A DNA stretch of 64,000 nt. Source: Castanea sativa (taxonomy: Eukaryota; Streptophyta; Magnoliopsida; Fagales; Fagaceae). This document shows, one piece after another, positions 48,858-61,934 of the stretch. The stretch covers positions 80,543,987 to 80,607,986 of the forward strand of contig NC_134017.1 of NCBI RefSeq assembly GCF_040712315.1, written 5' to 3'. A model generated the notes under the pieces. That model worked only from the letters and a program-made list of their open reading frames with translations, was not told where the DNA came from and ran no database searches. Position 1 is the stretch's first letter. Each line of letters begins with the position of its first letter. A program made the position numbers and the translations under genes.

Positions 48858-49579
48858 TTATTTGTTCTTATTTATTACGCCACAAAGACACAGACCTCAA
48901 AGGGCACGTGATGGAAAACCTTAAAAATGACGCGTAAACTACCAAGGCTTTGCGCTTAATTGAGAGGGCGTGTTGTGAACCTAACCACTTGTAGAGATCA
49001 TCGTCGAGCCCAAGAGCAACTCGTCTTTATCTTGAAGGTACAGAGGTTTTTCACTTTTGGGTTCTTTACGTTTTCTTTTCTTTTCTTTTTTTTTTTTTTA
49101 ATTTTAATCGATTCCTCGGTTTTTTTTTTTTTAATATTCTTTAAATTCCGAAAGTGAGTCTCCTAAGATCTGACTCTTGTGAGTGTTGTGAGTGCCGAAC
49201 CAGTAAGTCAGCAACCAACAACATAAGTGTAACCTGGGTCTCACTTAAGAGAAGCTGGAAGCTGATGAGTTGTGGTGAATTCAAAAATCAATGAAAGAAG
49301 AAAAAACAAAACATAGAAATGCCTCCTCAGCCCCCCGATTCCCAAATCCCAAAACCAAAAAAACAAATTCTACTTCTTCTACGGCCACCGTAAACCCTCC
49401 CAACACCGCCCCACCGTCCGCAGTGGCCTATTCTCCAACCGCCTATGATGATGAGAAAAGAGAGGAATAGGAGGGTCACTTCTAAATGTTTTTTTTTTTT
49501 TTTCTTTTAAACTTTAGCGCATCCAACAAAAAAAAAAAAAAAAAACAGAGATAAGTTAACACGTTAACTTTATTTTTTA

Positions 49580-49841
49580 AATTGGGTAGGTGTTGAAATT
49601 TAAAAGGAAAACTTAAAGAATACGAGAATCTAAGTTCTGCCTTTTAGTGACTCTCAAAAAAAAAAAAAAAAAAAAAAGTTTTGCCCTTTAGTCAATTAAC
49701 ATGATAAAACTTTCAACTCCTCATAAATGTTTTATGAATATTGGTTAATTGAATTTTATAATGACCCATAGACTTCATAAATCATATATTTAAGGTGTCA
49801 ATTATGGTAAATATTTATTCACTCATATTTTTTGGGAATTT

Positions 49842-49887
<46 letters not shown>

Positions 49888-50098
49888 TAATTTTAACATA
49901 CTATCATTTAGTAAACTTTTTCAATTGGTGTTGTTGATGTGGTGCTTATGATGAGTAAGTGGTAAATACAAAAACAAAAAATTCAAGGCACAAATTAATC
50001 TTATGGGTAAGTTTTACAGTTAATATTGAATTTAGTAGCAAATAATGCATTCTCTAAACTGTAACTTATAGCAACATCTCAAATTACAAAAAAGAAAA

Positions 50099-50162
<64 letters not shown>

Positions 50163-50260
50163 TACAAAATAAGAAAAATAGACCAAAATTTCTATGAATC
50201 TTATTTTTCAATAGTTTTTAGTGTGTTTAGATTAAGATTTTGTTAATTTGTTAAAAGTGG

Positions 50261-50297
<37 letters not shown>

Positions 50298-50678
50298 CAC
50301 ATATATCATAAAGTTGAAGTACAATTTTAAAATTCAAATCAAATCAAAATTCATAATTGCAGTCTAATTTAATTCTATCTGTCCAATTAATTTTAAAATT
50401 TTTCGTGCCGAGTGACTTTCATTCATAATGCTCAGTGTGGAAACTGAGATGAATATTTTATCAAAATAATTATTGAATGTTTCGGTCTGTAAGCGCGAGT
50501 TACATGCTAGTACAATATAGTATTGTAGGCCTTACTCCCATTTTATTTAGGTGGCCATTATAAACTTATATGCAGAAACTAATAGCTACTAAAGATAGAT
50601 AAAGTACTGGTGGGTAAGACAAAAAAGTAAATGGTACATATTGGTAAAAGAATTAAGAACTCGCTATGCCACTCTTAG
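49580..50678. repeat. OSC-B 3' flank, paralogous to 25.7-26.7 kb
   Basis: Shares its whole length with the flank of psi2, including two TA microsatellites (50,102-50,160 and about 50,265-50,295) and the sequence around the polyadenylation signal. A T homopolymer at 49,842-49,880 is specific to this copy. Confidence 0.85.
50542..50547 (-). promoter_or_regulatory. Polyadenylation signal of OSC-B
   Basis: The minus strand reads AATAAA about 135 bases after the OSC-B stop codon, a usual plant 3'UTR distance. The corresponding hexamer at psi2 is mutated. Confidence 0.45.
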
Positions 50679-52150
50679 CTATATAGTTTTGGATGGCAAC
50701 GGAACATGCTTGCGGTATGCTCCAAGTGCCCACAATGGGAAAACATTTCTATATGCTGAATAGTGCAACATGCAGTTTTTCAAGTAGACTCCTGTAGTTT
50801 CCTGCCACAACAAAGTAATTAATGATTAATTACAAATTATTTGAAGTAAAATTATTAGTCAAGGGAAAAAACAGCGTTCCATAATGGAAGAATGATATCT
50901 ATGCCTTGTCAATTTTCATATTTCTATTTGTTATTTGAAGTTATGTTAAACAAAGACACCTGTTGAGGAAAATCGCCATTTTCCAATTGGGAATTGATTA
51001 TCAACTTCGCTGCGCGATGAAGAGGTGTTAGGTCTCTTTCAGCCTATAACAAGTAAAATTTTATTCTTAGAATTATTCAAGAAAAACATACAATAACATG
51101 ATATAAATGTTTTTAAACCATAAACTAACCTGTTTGGCATGAATAAGACCCATCATTGCCCATGCAGTTTGTACCAAATTTGATCGATTTCCTTCAAGAG
51201 GTATATATATCTATGACCAATCATAGAGAATTTGTTATTTTAATTTTCATGGAAGAATCTATGCAACATCTATAAAATCTCATTTAAAACAAGAATAGAT
51301 ATAAATTTCTTTAAATTGAATTATTGATCTACAAAAACACATTGAACAAAATTGATGTAACGAAAGATATTAAATATGAAAAGATAAAGAATTGAGAGGC
51401 TTAAATCAAAATCCATGGTTAAACACTACCTTTTTTGGGCATGAAAGATGACTCTCCGACCAGCCACCATCATCTTTTTGTGTTCTGAGTAAAAACTCAA
51501 TAGCTTTTCGTATAGCAGGACAATTGTCGTAAGTCTTGCCCACTGCAACTAATGCTCCAAGGGCAAACCATGTACCATACATAAAACAAATTCCCCAATT
51601 TCCATACCTACGACAAAGTCTCATCTTGTAATTGATTTGTATTATATCTATATAAAAAACTATGATAACAATAATAGTAAGCAAATGTTTCAAATTCATC
51701 ATGTAATTTATCTGACCATAATAACAATAATAATTTGATGTCAATGCACTTTTGATACTAGATTTTGGGCTGATTTTTGTTTTCATCCCTACTTTTTAGT
51801 TCCCGATTATGAAAAACCATGTCTATTTTGATCTCTACTGTCAACCCACTAACAAAAAATTCATATGTAACAAACAAAGCACACTATTGGCATGTTAAAT
51901 GCTGTTGTGGCTAATAAAATAATAAAAATAAAAAATTTATTTGATTTTTAAAAAATGCCACATCCACACTTAAATAAATAAAAAATTACAAAAAAAAAGT
52001 TAATTCTCAATTTTAATTTTAATTGAAAAAATTAAAAAAAACAAGAACTAAAATTTTTTTTTCTACTTTAATGATTGAGAATGACAAGACTTCCAAAGAC
52101 TACCAAAGAATAGATACAAAGTACTGCCATTATATTCATACCCTCCACTG

Positions 52151-52208
<58 letters not shown>

Positions 52209-55200
52209 CTGACGTAGTCAATTTTCTTTTAAAGATCTACCACACAGTGAAAGCATGTGTTAGTATCGTTAGTGAAACCAAACAAATTTCCATCGTGGAA
52301 CTTTAGATTTTATATTCGAATGGTATTCCATAGGGATCAAAATGAGAAATCTAAAAGTGCATTTACGCCTAATAATATTGAGTAAACTAGTACATGAACA
52401 TACCAAGAACCATCAGGCATTTGTATGTCTAAAATGTATTTGACTGCTTTTTGAATGGAATTCTCAATCTCCTTTTTCCTGTGCTCAGGGTGTAACTTCT
52501 TAAACAAAAGTAAAGCTTGGATTGACGATGCAGTGCATTCAACATACTCATGCTCAACGACAATACCCTCGAAGAATTCTGTGGGATTAAGCCACTAGAA
52601 GGGAAAAAAAGGTAATAAATTTTCCACTGCTATATGATAATTAAGATTGAATATATCTGCATAAATATTCAAATGAACATTTCAAAGACACTTCGATATG
52701 TTAAGGTACTAACTTCTAACCACTCTTGAGCTCCTGCGGGCTCCCAAGCTGATAAACCTCCATTCTTACTCTGCATTATTAACATGAGAGTAATGATTAA
52801 ATATGTAAAGAAACAAGCCACCAAAAAAAAAAAAAAAAAAAGCAAAACAAAGAAAAATTAAAAAAGTTGCTTCGGAGTCAGTTCAAAAGATGATGAGGGT
52901 TTATATATATATTGAAAATTGTAAACAATTTTGGTTTTTTAAGAAGAATATTCTTAGATAACAAATCTCTCTAGATTTGAACATGTAATTTTCGGCACTT
53001 TTAGATCCACCTATAACAATGGTAGCTTGTATTACCTATTCATGCCTACGCATGCAAAATAAGCAAACAAAAATATACAACACTATGTTAGACTAATGGT
53101 TAGATGATTAGCTCACCAATTCATAATTGTTTAAGATTTTAGGAAGAGTAATAATTTTTAATGATATTATAGCAATTAGACAATGGTAACAAAATAATCA
53201 CCTCACACCCTTGGTGTGATGGTCACTCCACAAATATAAGTGATTGTGGAGTGTGGGAGGCAAGGGCCGAGGTTCAAGTTTCTAGAAGAGAGCTTCACAC
53301 ACATATATACTTAGATTAGGTTAGAGTAAAACTTTATCTTGTATAAAAAAGATCGTAACAATTAACTCCCATTAATTAACAATGGTAAAATCAATTAAAT
53401 TTGTCTATTCCTACGGGCATATGTTTTTGCTACAAGTGGTAATTTATCATTCTATGAAAAGTTAATCCTCACCTGTAAATAAAGTAGGATATTTACAGCA
53501 TCAAACAAGCACTCAGGTTCCATTTTCTCACCAACAACTTCAGGTGGCATCATTGAAAAAAGCAAGCAGCACTATGAAGTAAAGGAGAATTTGGTCACAC
53601 GGTGATTATGGACAAGTAGCAATAGTAGAATTTGAAGAAGCATTAAACAAAGTTATTTACCTTCAAACATTCTGCAGTGCAATCAGAAACTTGTAATCCA
53701 TGATCTTGATCAGAGAAAGTCCATGATCCTTTAGAAATGTGACGATGCATTTTTCTAAAGTCTCCGGAAGGATTTTCTCTAACCTTTACATTGTTTACGG
53801 GGAACTCAATAACTCCAAATGACATATTGATAATGACTTTCGTAAGCAAAAATGTAGACTTTATAAATTAAGAACTGAAAATCAAACCTGGGATCTTTTT
53901 ATGAACTCATGCCCTTTCTTCAATACCGGTCCAATTTCATTAGTGAGATCACTAGCTAAAAGAGCTTGAATACTAAAACCCACATCCCATGATTGACTAC
54001 CAAAACTCTACACACAAATTGCATATATCAAAGTCAGCAATTCATGCAAATGGATAAGTACAAAGTTCTGCAATTTTTTTGCATAAAATGTGTACTAACA
54101 TGTGCCTTGATTCCATCTTCAGCGACCCATATGTATTCTTTCACCCTAGCAAGATGCTTCTTAAAAGAATCGCCATCTGGATCTTCAACCCAACAAGCAA
54201 GCATACACATCGACTGTTCAATGCAAATGGCATTAGGAGGAATATTATATAGCCTAAATTAACCATGTCTATGGCTTTTCTAGAGCATTGTAGAATCACA
54301 TTACCTTTTCCACAACCCCTATGGTAATGTATCTAGTGACTTCATCTTCATAGTGAATGAGCTTCATTGCTGCTTGAAGAGCTTTTTCTCTAACCAATTT
54401 ATTTAAAGGCCAACGAGTGAGAAGAGGCTCAGTTAATATGTATAGGCTATCCCAAAGTAGATCTTGTATCAAAGGATGCGGATAGTAGATATCCTCCTGT
54501 AGTAATTGATTTCCATAATCAATGCATTAGCAAAAAAAAAAAAAAAAATCCACAATCAATGCATTGAAAGATATATTTATAAGACTATATAGTATATGTC
54601 ATTCCACAATTATCAACCACGAAGGTTGTTGGAATATTGACCTGTGAGTGACGTGGTTAGCGAAATATTAAATTTCTAGATTGGATACTAATGACAAGAA
54701 TGAGTGGTTAATATCACATAATTGAGTCCAAACCTACAAGCTTAAACTTTTGGGTCATGTTATGTCCTTCTATGTTATATTAACCCTTCAATTGGAATCT
54801 TCTCATGGTGTTATCTCCTCATCAAAGGTAAACTCACCTTTGCGCATTGATGACGTGCTTTGGCCCAATTAACTTCATTGTAAGGTTGAGTGTAAAGTTC
54901 CTCCCTTAATTGAAGAATAAGAGGTGTGATTGGCCCAACAAACCTTCTCCCATATAAGTATGAAAAAGGCAAGTACACCAACCGACAATAGATCCACATC
55001 TTGGCTGCATTTTGGGCACCACAATATTGATATGTTATAATTAGAATTTGGTGCATTAAAAAGAATGTTAAACCTCTGTAGTGACAAAGGCATCAAAGAA
55101 ATGAACTAACTCTGTTAAACATCGACTTAACTGATTTTAGAAAGGTTCCACATGCAATAATGGTTTAAAATACTTAATGAAGAAGTAATCATATATTGCA

Positions 55201-58200
55201 TAAACCTGGATACATGGGAACATATGGAGGAAGAAGCCAAAATTCCGGAGGCATTGGGTTGGCTCCAACCCATTCAAACACACCAAGTATCTACAGTTTA
55301 TAGGAATATTAGTGTTAATTATCAACAAAAAGTCATCATGCATGGTGAGTACTTGGAACCAAATATGTTCATTTCTCAAATTGTGAAATAAATATGATTA
55401 TATTTAATTAAAAATATAAATTATTTTGAGTATTTAACTCTAATTTGATGTGAATCTTCACAAATAAATAGTCATACCGAAAGCCAGGACTTTCCCCAAG
55501 AAGATATGTGTGTTGCACCACCACGATCAAGGACCCATTTTCTTGCTCTTGCACAACCATTATCCTGACCACCATCAGGTCCTTCCCCAAGTATTCGCAT
55601 ACAAATGTAGCTGAGAATTGTGCAAAACATGATGCTGTGCCCTCCTATGTAAAATCCCCACCCACCATCTTCATTCTAAAAACAAAAACAGAAAATGAAA
55701 GTGAAAAATTTTGCAAAATCTCTAATCTTATTGATTCAATAAACATTTTAAACTTTCAAGAATATATACCTGATGATTGTATATGTAACGAAGAATTTCT
55801 TTTTTATACTCAGCTGGGAATACAGTATTAAGATGTCCAGTAATGTAAAAACATAATACCTGCATTTTTTTGGATCAAATACAACAACAAAAAATATATA
55901 TAGTAGTTATTTCAAGCTGAAAGCCAAAATAGTTCACTAGCAAGAATGTTATTTGGAACAATTTTATTGTTCACAGTCAACTCAAACTTAATTAGAAGAT
56001 ATTCTGGAGTTTTATATTTACTTATAATGATAATAAATTAATAACAATATTGCAAGCTTAATAATGATAATGGTGCAACTCACAAAAGGAGGAAGGAAAA
56101 ACAATGGGCCAGCATTTTCAGCAGGCCAATGGCCATCACAAGACTGCAAGGCAGTATAGAAATGGACAGCCCTCCTCAATGTAATTGTGGCCTTTTCATA
56201 TGTGATTTCCTCTCCATCCTCAATCTTAACTGGGAGAATTGTTTGTTTGAAGTTTTTCTCCCTCAAAAACTGCAATCATTTTAATAATTCTTAATTACGT
56301 CATTAGCAAAAAAAATTCCTAAAGGCATTAGAATTTTAAAATACATAAATGTGAACATTAGCATCACCTTCGATTACAATAGAACTTGGGCAACGTATTA
56401 TACTAGAATTTTAGTTTGATGAACATTGGTTGTTGTTGGCTTTTTCTTCTTATTTTTTACTTTTATTTTTTTTGTAAATACAATGAAATAATAGTTTTTT
56501 TTTTTTTTAAGAGTTTCAACATATGACGTCCGCTCCTGATAATAGCTCTTTATTATCAAACCAAGACACCAATCAATTTTTGGTGTAGGCGGGGATTGAA
56601 CCCCAAATCTCTTATACTATCAGCTGAGCTAACTGAAACCCACTGAAATGATAGTTGTTAGAACTTAGAATTGAGAATCAATTTTCTATATAAAGGCAAG
56701 CATAAGGTTTTGTACAAGTAATACCTTGTACAAGTAAAGTACATTGGACCTAGAGTCCATTGGACTTGTATACTAACAGCCCCGGCAAACTCAAAGTAAG
56801 GATAAGAAACCTTAAGTTTGGAAACTTAGATCACGAAAGCATCCTATGGGATGAGATTTAGTAAAATTCATTGGGCCTTTAGCCCGTTTGGCTTCTACAC
56901 TGCCAAAAACAAATCTCAAATCCAATTAACCATTTGAATTTGATCTTCTATTTCTAGTGTTTGGCTGTTAAAAATTTTTCTTTATCATTTTAGGTTCTTT
57001 TAAAATATTTTAAGTATAATTATACTTTAACTAAATTAAACAGGTCAAAAAAATGCACATGTACCAATTACACGTTTATATGACCATGCAATGCAAAGAT
57101 AATGTCGGTTATATGGTTATTGGTGAAAGAGTGATTCTAGCGATATAACAATAAATTTTACTATATAGTTTTACAAACTGATGTGTTTATTTTTTAAAAT
57201 AAAAAAAAAACTATTTACTATATTATTGATGTGATATCAATTATATCATCTGTTTGCATTCTTTTTGAAATAAATTTCGTAATAACACTTGATGTAACAT
57301 AGGCCAAGGTTACAAAATCAAGTCAACCACGTTAGTTACTAACTAACCATCAACAAAAGTATGAATAATAATTAAAAACAAAAAGATATATTACTAAGGG
57401 GTAATTAGACTCCCCTGCTTTGATGTTTGGGAAAATGACACTCCACCCCAAACTTAAAGAAAAAAAAAAACATTTTACCCCTTTGACATCCGATTGAACA
57501 AACTTTGTTAAATTAATATTAAAAATATTGTGTACTAACTTACCATTTGCTTAAGGTTAAGTTTCTAAAATTATTTTCTTTCATTATTAAAATTCATTAT
57601 TTTAAATTTAATTAAAGTGTATTTTAAAATATTAAGTGTGAATTTTTCAAATTAATTTTTTTTTTCTTTTTTCAATGGGTTATGTAGAGATTTTGCATTG
57701 CAAGTATTTTGGTGATTGATAAATTTTTTGTTTTTATTCTAAAATTATTAGTTTTATTTTTTTTTTTACTAACAATGACTAAATTTTTGTAAAGAGATTC
57801 TTATAAAAATTTAGAATTTTTCATTACTAATATAAACAAAAATGGGGGAGTGTAATTACCCCTATTACTAATAACTTATATATGACAATAGATTGGATGG
57901 GTTTGATTTTGATCCAATCAGATATGAGTAAGAAACTTATCATACTAAAGCGAGTTGTTTTATCTATAGCCCTGGCCTGATTTTTTATTGGTCAGCTTAA
58001 TTCAATATAACTCATATTCATTTTCATTTTTTTTTTTAAAAGAGGCTTTAAAAAAATTTCTAACCTCTTTTTGTTCAAATTTCTTTCAATTTATATAAAA
58101 TAAAAAGAAAAGTACCCAATGACTCTAATAATACATAAATCCTTAAGTTTGTAGTTTGGTAATTAATTCTAATAATCTATTAGTCAAATAATTTCACAAA

Positions 58201-61200
58201 AATAATAAATAAATAAAATACCTATGCATGGTATACATAAAATAAAAAATAAAGTTAAATCATCTATAAAATAACTAAGTTTGCATTTGGATTACCTTTT
58301 CGCTGAAATTTTATTTGCATATTTGTTGAAAGATGGTAAAAGTTCACTTGTATTACACAAAATTGAGGTAATAAAAAGTTGAACATAAACATATAAATTT
58401 AAAAAATTAAATTAAAAAAAAAAGCAAATTCAAACTCATGCTTAAATATATAGAGCTTTAATAATAGAATATCACATGTCAAGTAAAGAAAAGTCAATTA
58501 TAAAGAAAATATATATAATTAACTTACTATAAACTACTCAATTTGGTAGTAGATCTAATCCAAAGCTGAAAATATTCATATTTGAGAATTGAACATTAAG
58601 TTTTATTAATACTTTCAGTGATCTATGATATAGAAATTTAATATAACTTTAGTACACAAACATGTATTGAAAATATATCAATAAAAGATATGAATTTAAA
58701 ATTTTATAATAAGACTTTCTGAAGGTGCTCGGTTGGATCAAAATTGGGTACAAATAATAAGTAAAGGTAAATAAAGAAATCATTATTGAAAGGTATAATG
58801 GCTGTGTGTGTGGGGCGCTAAAAGAGTCTTTTCCTTTTATGCTTTCTGAATACTGTATTTTGAATTTTTATTACACCATCTTTTTTTTTAGAATCATTAT
58901 TACACCATTTCGGATACTCTAATCCTATAAAAGTTTAAGGGTTAAACTAACCACTGTACACCATTGGTGCGATAGTTACTTTACAAGTATAAGTGCTTGT
59001 GGAGTGGGGGTAAGGGCCAGAGTTCAAGTCTCCACGAGGAAGCTTTACACACATACAGGGACGGACCCAAGATTTTAAATTAGCAAGGGTCGGAGTAAAA
59101 AAAACAAATAGAAATCCATATAATATTAAAAAATTATAAATACTTAAAATCATTGTTTCTAAATACATTTTTTTTATAGAAATAATTACAACATGCTGCT
59201 AACCCCGCAATTCAAACCCTTTCCCCCCTAGACCCCCAAATACTTTGTGCATGGGGAGGTGCTAATTTAGCTAGATGCAATCATTTACCAACAAAGACAA
59301 AAACAAAAATAAAATAATGTTTTTTTTTTTTAATACTAAGCTGGTTAGGATTTTTTTTTTTTTTTTTTGAAGTTAGAGCATTCATAGTGGTGGTGCTAAA
59401 AATTTTAGCTTTTAGCACCTCAAAATGCTACTTATCTATTTTACCACATCACTTTCTAATATCCAATGTTCTATTTTTTTATCACTTCATCTAAAATAAT
59501 GTAAAAAACTCATTAAAATAATAAAGGAAGAGAGAGAATTTGAGTTTTTTAATTGAAGGAAGAGATATAATTTTAATAAAATATTGTATTTTATTTTTAA
59601 CAACTTGCTACAGTCAACTGATATTTATACCAATTTATTGTAGTTACAAAAAATTTAGCTTTAGTTTTTTCAATAACACATGATTTTTTTGTGGTAATTT
59701 TTTTTTCTCTTTTTTTTTGCTAAAATACAAACACCATTGTGAATATTTTTATTGTTTTTGTTAAGTTTTTAGGTTAAATAGTTGCTATTTAGATGAGACT
59801 AGTTAAGCTTATTGAGGAGAAGAGAGACTTAAGATTTTGGAAGTGCCCAAACTACAAAACTTAAACATATAATAACTATAAAAAATAAAAAAATAAAAAA
59901 ATTGGACCAGGGGCCAGGCCCCCACCTGGGTCCATTCCTATACACATCTCCACTTACATTGAGCTAGAGCATAATTATATCTTGTAATAAAAAATTAAAA
60001 AAAAAAGTGTTAAACTATTGGATTCTATTCAATACAAAAAAACAAATATTTGATGACATTATATATTTATTTATTGCATTAATAGCATCCTAGATTCCTA
60101 GTTGAATGAGTCAACAATCAACACCAACAAAATATTGAAGGTTAGGTAAGACTTTTTCTGTGACTTTAGACTTTCTCCATTTGTTTTTTAAACAAAAATT
60201 CAGTTTCGATTGTTCCAGTTAAACAAATTAATGATAATAACTACATATGCAACCAATTACACCGTTTTTTTTTTTTTTACCCAGTAGTGGTTTTAAGTGA
60301 AAATAATGTTGCATTAAGTATGATTTGTCACCTTAAACATTGTGAGAAAAGTAAAAAAAAAAAAAGAATTAAGACGAAATTACACTATAGATCCCTGGAG
60401 TTTATCCGTTAACGTAATTAGTTCTTCAAATTTTAAGTAGACATTATTAGTCCTTCAAATTTTAAAAATAAACTGTATAAATTCTTTTGTTAACTGATGT
60501 GTTAGTGGTATTGCATACGTGATTGATGGAATAGTGACTTGACATATATTTTTTAAGGAAAATGTTAACCAATGCCGACATTGGTTTAAGAATTATTTTT
60601 AGAAACACCTTATTGGGAAAATGATCAAACAATAAAAGTTGTTGACAACTTTTTATATTTTGCATGAAAGTGATATCAAAACTTTCCTATTATAGTTTAT
60701 TAACCATTATTCTAAGTGCATCCATTAACATGACTTTTTTTTTTAATTATATGGTATTTTTCTAAGTAAAAATTACAAATATTATTTTACACTTCAAAAA
60801 CCCATAAATGTCAAGATACTTGATCAAGTAAGTAACAGATAATACCAAATCAAACATGATTAGAGCTCTTTTTTCCAATCAATTATATAGCAATTTATAA
60901 GACTATCCATATCTATGTATATTATTTAAACAAGTTATTTGAAAATGTTATGTGATTAAAACTATAATGGATGACCTTTTAAACTACCACATTATGGGTT
61001 GAAGCAAGATATTTAAAGAATTTGCTAAAATTGTTTTGTTGTGTAAGATTGTTGTTGAATGCAACAAAGACATGTCATAACATTATTTAAAGGGTTGGTG
61101 CCCTTATTTGGGAGCAATGCCCCCACTAAAATTTGGAAAAAAAATATTGGTATAGAGGAACTAGTTTAGCAATTTGATTCAATAAATTTACACTTAAGCC

Positions 61201-61552
61201 ACCCTTATAAATAGAAAACTCTAAATAAATAAGCCCAATAACAAAATCACCAACACTTACACCAATATCAAAGTTACAAAATTTAGCCTAATCAACCGAT
61301 TTAAAGAATGTTTTGACCATGCATGACCGAAAAAACATTAGATTAAGGTACCTGCATTCGCCAGAGAAGATCACCGCAAGCCGGGAATTGACGTCGATTT
61401 TTGTGGAAATTTTGACGAGCCTCTTCAACCTCAGCTCGCTCTTCTGGTGTACCAGCCTCCGGGTCAAACTCCCATGTTTGTCTTCCCGCAAAGTTATTTG
61501 TACTAAAAAGGTAAGGATCATTTTTGCCCTCTCCTATCTTCAGCTTCCACAT
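50679..61552 (-). CDS. OSC-B: complete oxidosqualene cyclase (beta-amyrin-synthase type), 17 coding exons
   Basis: Cyclises 2,3-oxidosqualene to a triterpene. Exons: 61352-61552, 56084-56269, 55770-55859, 55478-55675, 55206-55290, 54838-55004, 54305-54496, 54100-54213, 53888-54007, 53661-53783, 53473-53571, 52714-52770, 52404-52594, 51430-51607, 51130-51210, 50960-51043, 50679-50801. All introns are GT-AG, phases agree, and the sum is 762 codons plus TAG, the normal family length. The catalytic DCTAE is at about residues 485-489; QW-type repeats are at NHQNEDGGWG, LQMPDG-type [24 protein letters not shown] and [17 protein letters not shown] (256-261) replaces MWCYCR, keeping the Trp found in beta-amyrin synthases (Leu in lupeol synthases). 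Trp just before the DCTAE block is Leu-481 ([10 protein letters not shown]). The class is certain; the product is not. Exon 8 begins SMCMLACW where relatives have VLCMLACW, after a good acceptor. Confidence 0.95.
52153..52205. repeat. (TA)n microsatellite in OSC-B intron 13
   Basis: A TA run of about 53 bp inside the intron between exons 13 and 14; absent from the corresponding intron of psi1. Confidence 0.85.
53193..53354 (+). mobile_element. tRNA-derived SINE, copy 2 (OSC-B intron 11)
   Basis: Same family as 3,698-3,851: TTGGTGTGATGGTCACTC (box A region) and GAGGTTCAAGTT (box B region), with an A-rich tail. Possible target duplication GTAACAA at 53,186-53,192 and 53,355-53,361. It lies in the intron between OSC-B exons 11 and 12. 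Confidence 0.72.
56495..56643 (-). mobile_element. Second-family tRNA-derived SINE (OSC-B intron 1)
   Basis: On the minus strand, GTTTCAGTTAGCTCAGCTGA gives a clear box A and GGGGTTCAATCCCC a perfect box B, with a tRNA-like head followed by a body and a terminal A-run (plus-strand T-run). Flanked by 11-bp duplications TGAAATAATAG (56,484-56,494) and TGAAATGATAG (56,644-56,654), one mismatch. It is within a segment of about 700 bp that OSC-A intron 1 lacks. Confidence 0.88.
58950..60008 (+). mobile_element. tRNA-derived SINE, copy 3, split by a TIR element (OSC-B intron 1)
   Basis: The SINE head (TTGGTGCGATAGTTACTT, GAGTTCAAGTCTCC) ends at about 59,055, where a TIR element enters, and the SINE resumes at about 59,938 (CATTGAGCTAGAGC) to a poly-A tail. 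The whole is flanked by 9-bp duplications GTTAAACTA at 58,941-58,949 and 60,009-60,017. In OSC-A the same sequence context (GTGTTAAACTATTGGATTC at about 2,450) is uninterrupted, giving the empty site. Confidence 0.88.
59055..59937 (-). mobile_element. Composite TIR element, copy 2, nested in the SINE
   Basis: Ends AGGGACGGACCCAAG and CTGGGTCCATTCCT are inverted repeats; read in reverse it matches 39,885-40,682 throughout, including the inner MITE (about 59,374-59,745, starts GAGCATTCATAGTGG). ACACAT lies at both borders, a possible target duplication. It has no coding capacity. Confidence 0.75.
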
Positions 61553-61572
61553 TCTTTCTTAGTTAATTTGAA

Positions 61573-61934
61573 TCTGCATGTGCAAAGCTCTATTTTAGCG
61601 ATAATAATGACACCACTCTCTTCTCTTCTCTTCTCTTTTGCTTCTAACTATTAGAGTCTGTGATAGTAAATAATCATGTAAATATATATATATATATATA
61701 AAGATACAATGAACATCATTTCAGCAAAGAAGATTAGAGTCTGTGATAGACAAACAACATACGAAAAAAGATCTAGAAATTTACCATTTAGATGATGAAT
61801 ACCAGAAAACATTTATGTGATCCCAAATATTTCACTGTAAACATGTTAGAATATGAGAGAGAGAGAGAGAGAGAGCTACCTTTATGAAATATATGGTACT
61901 CAAAACAAGTAGTACTGTTGTGTTAAGAACTTAC
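61573..61934 (-). other. Leader (5'UTR) intron of OSC-B
   Basis: On the minus strand a strong donor ATTGCTG/GTAAGTTC at 61,935/61,934 precedes an acceptor CACATGCAG/ATTC at 61,574/61,573, 21 bases before the start codon. This would explain the roughly 490-base gap between TATA-like sequence and ATG. In OSC-A the donor GT reads GA and the acceptor GCAG reads GCAAAC. Confidence 0.5.

Noticed and set aside
49319..49470. Possible small gene starting MPPQPPDSQIPKPK
   Set aside because: The attractive downstream residues (TVNPPNTAPPSAVAYSP) are in a different frame, and no splice site joins them.
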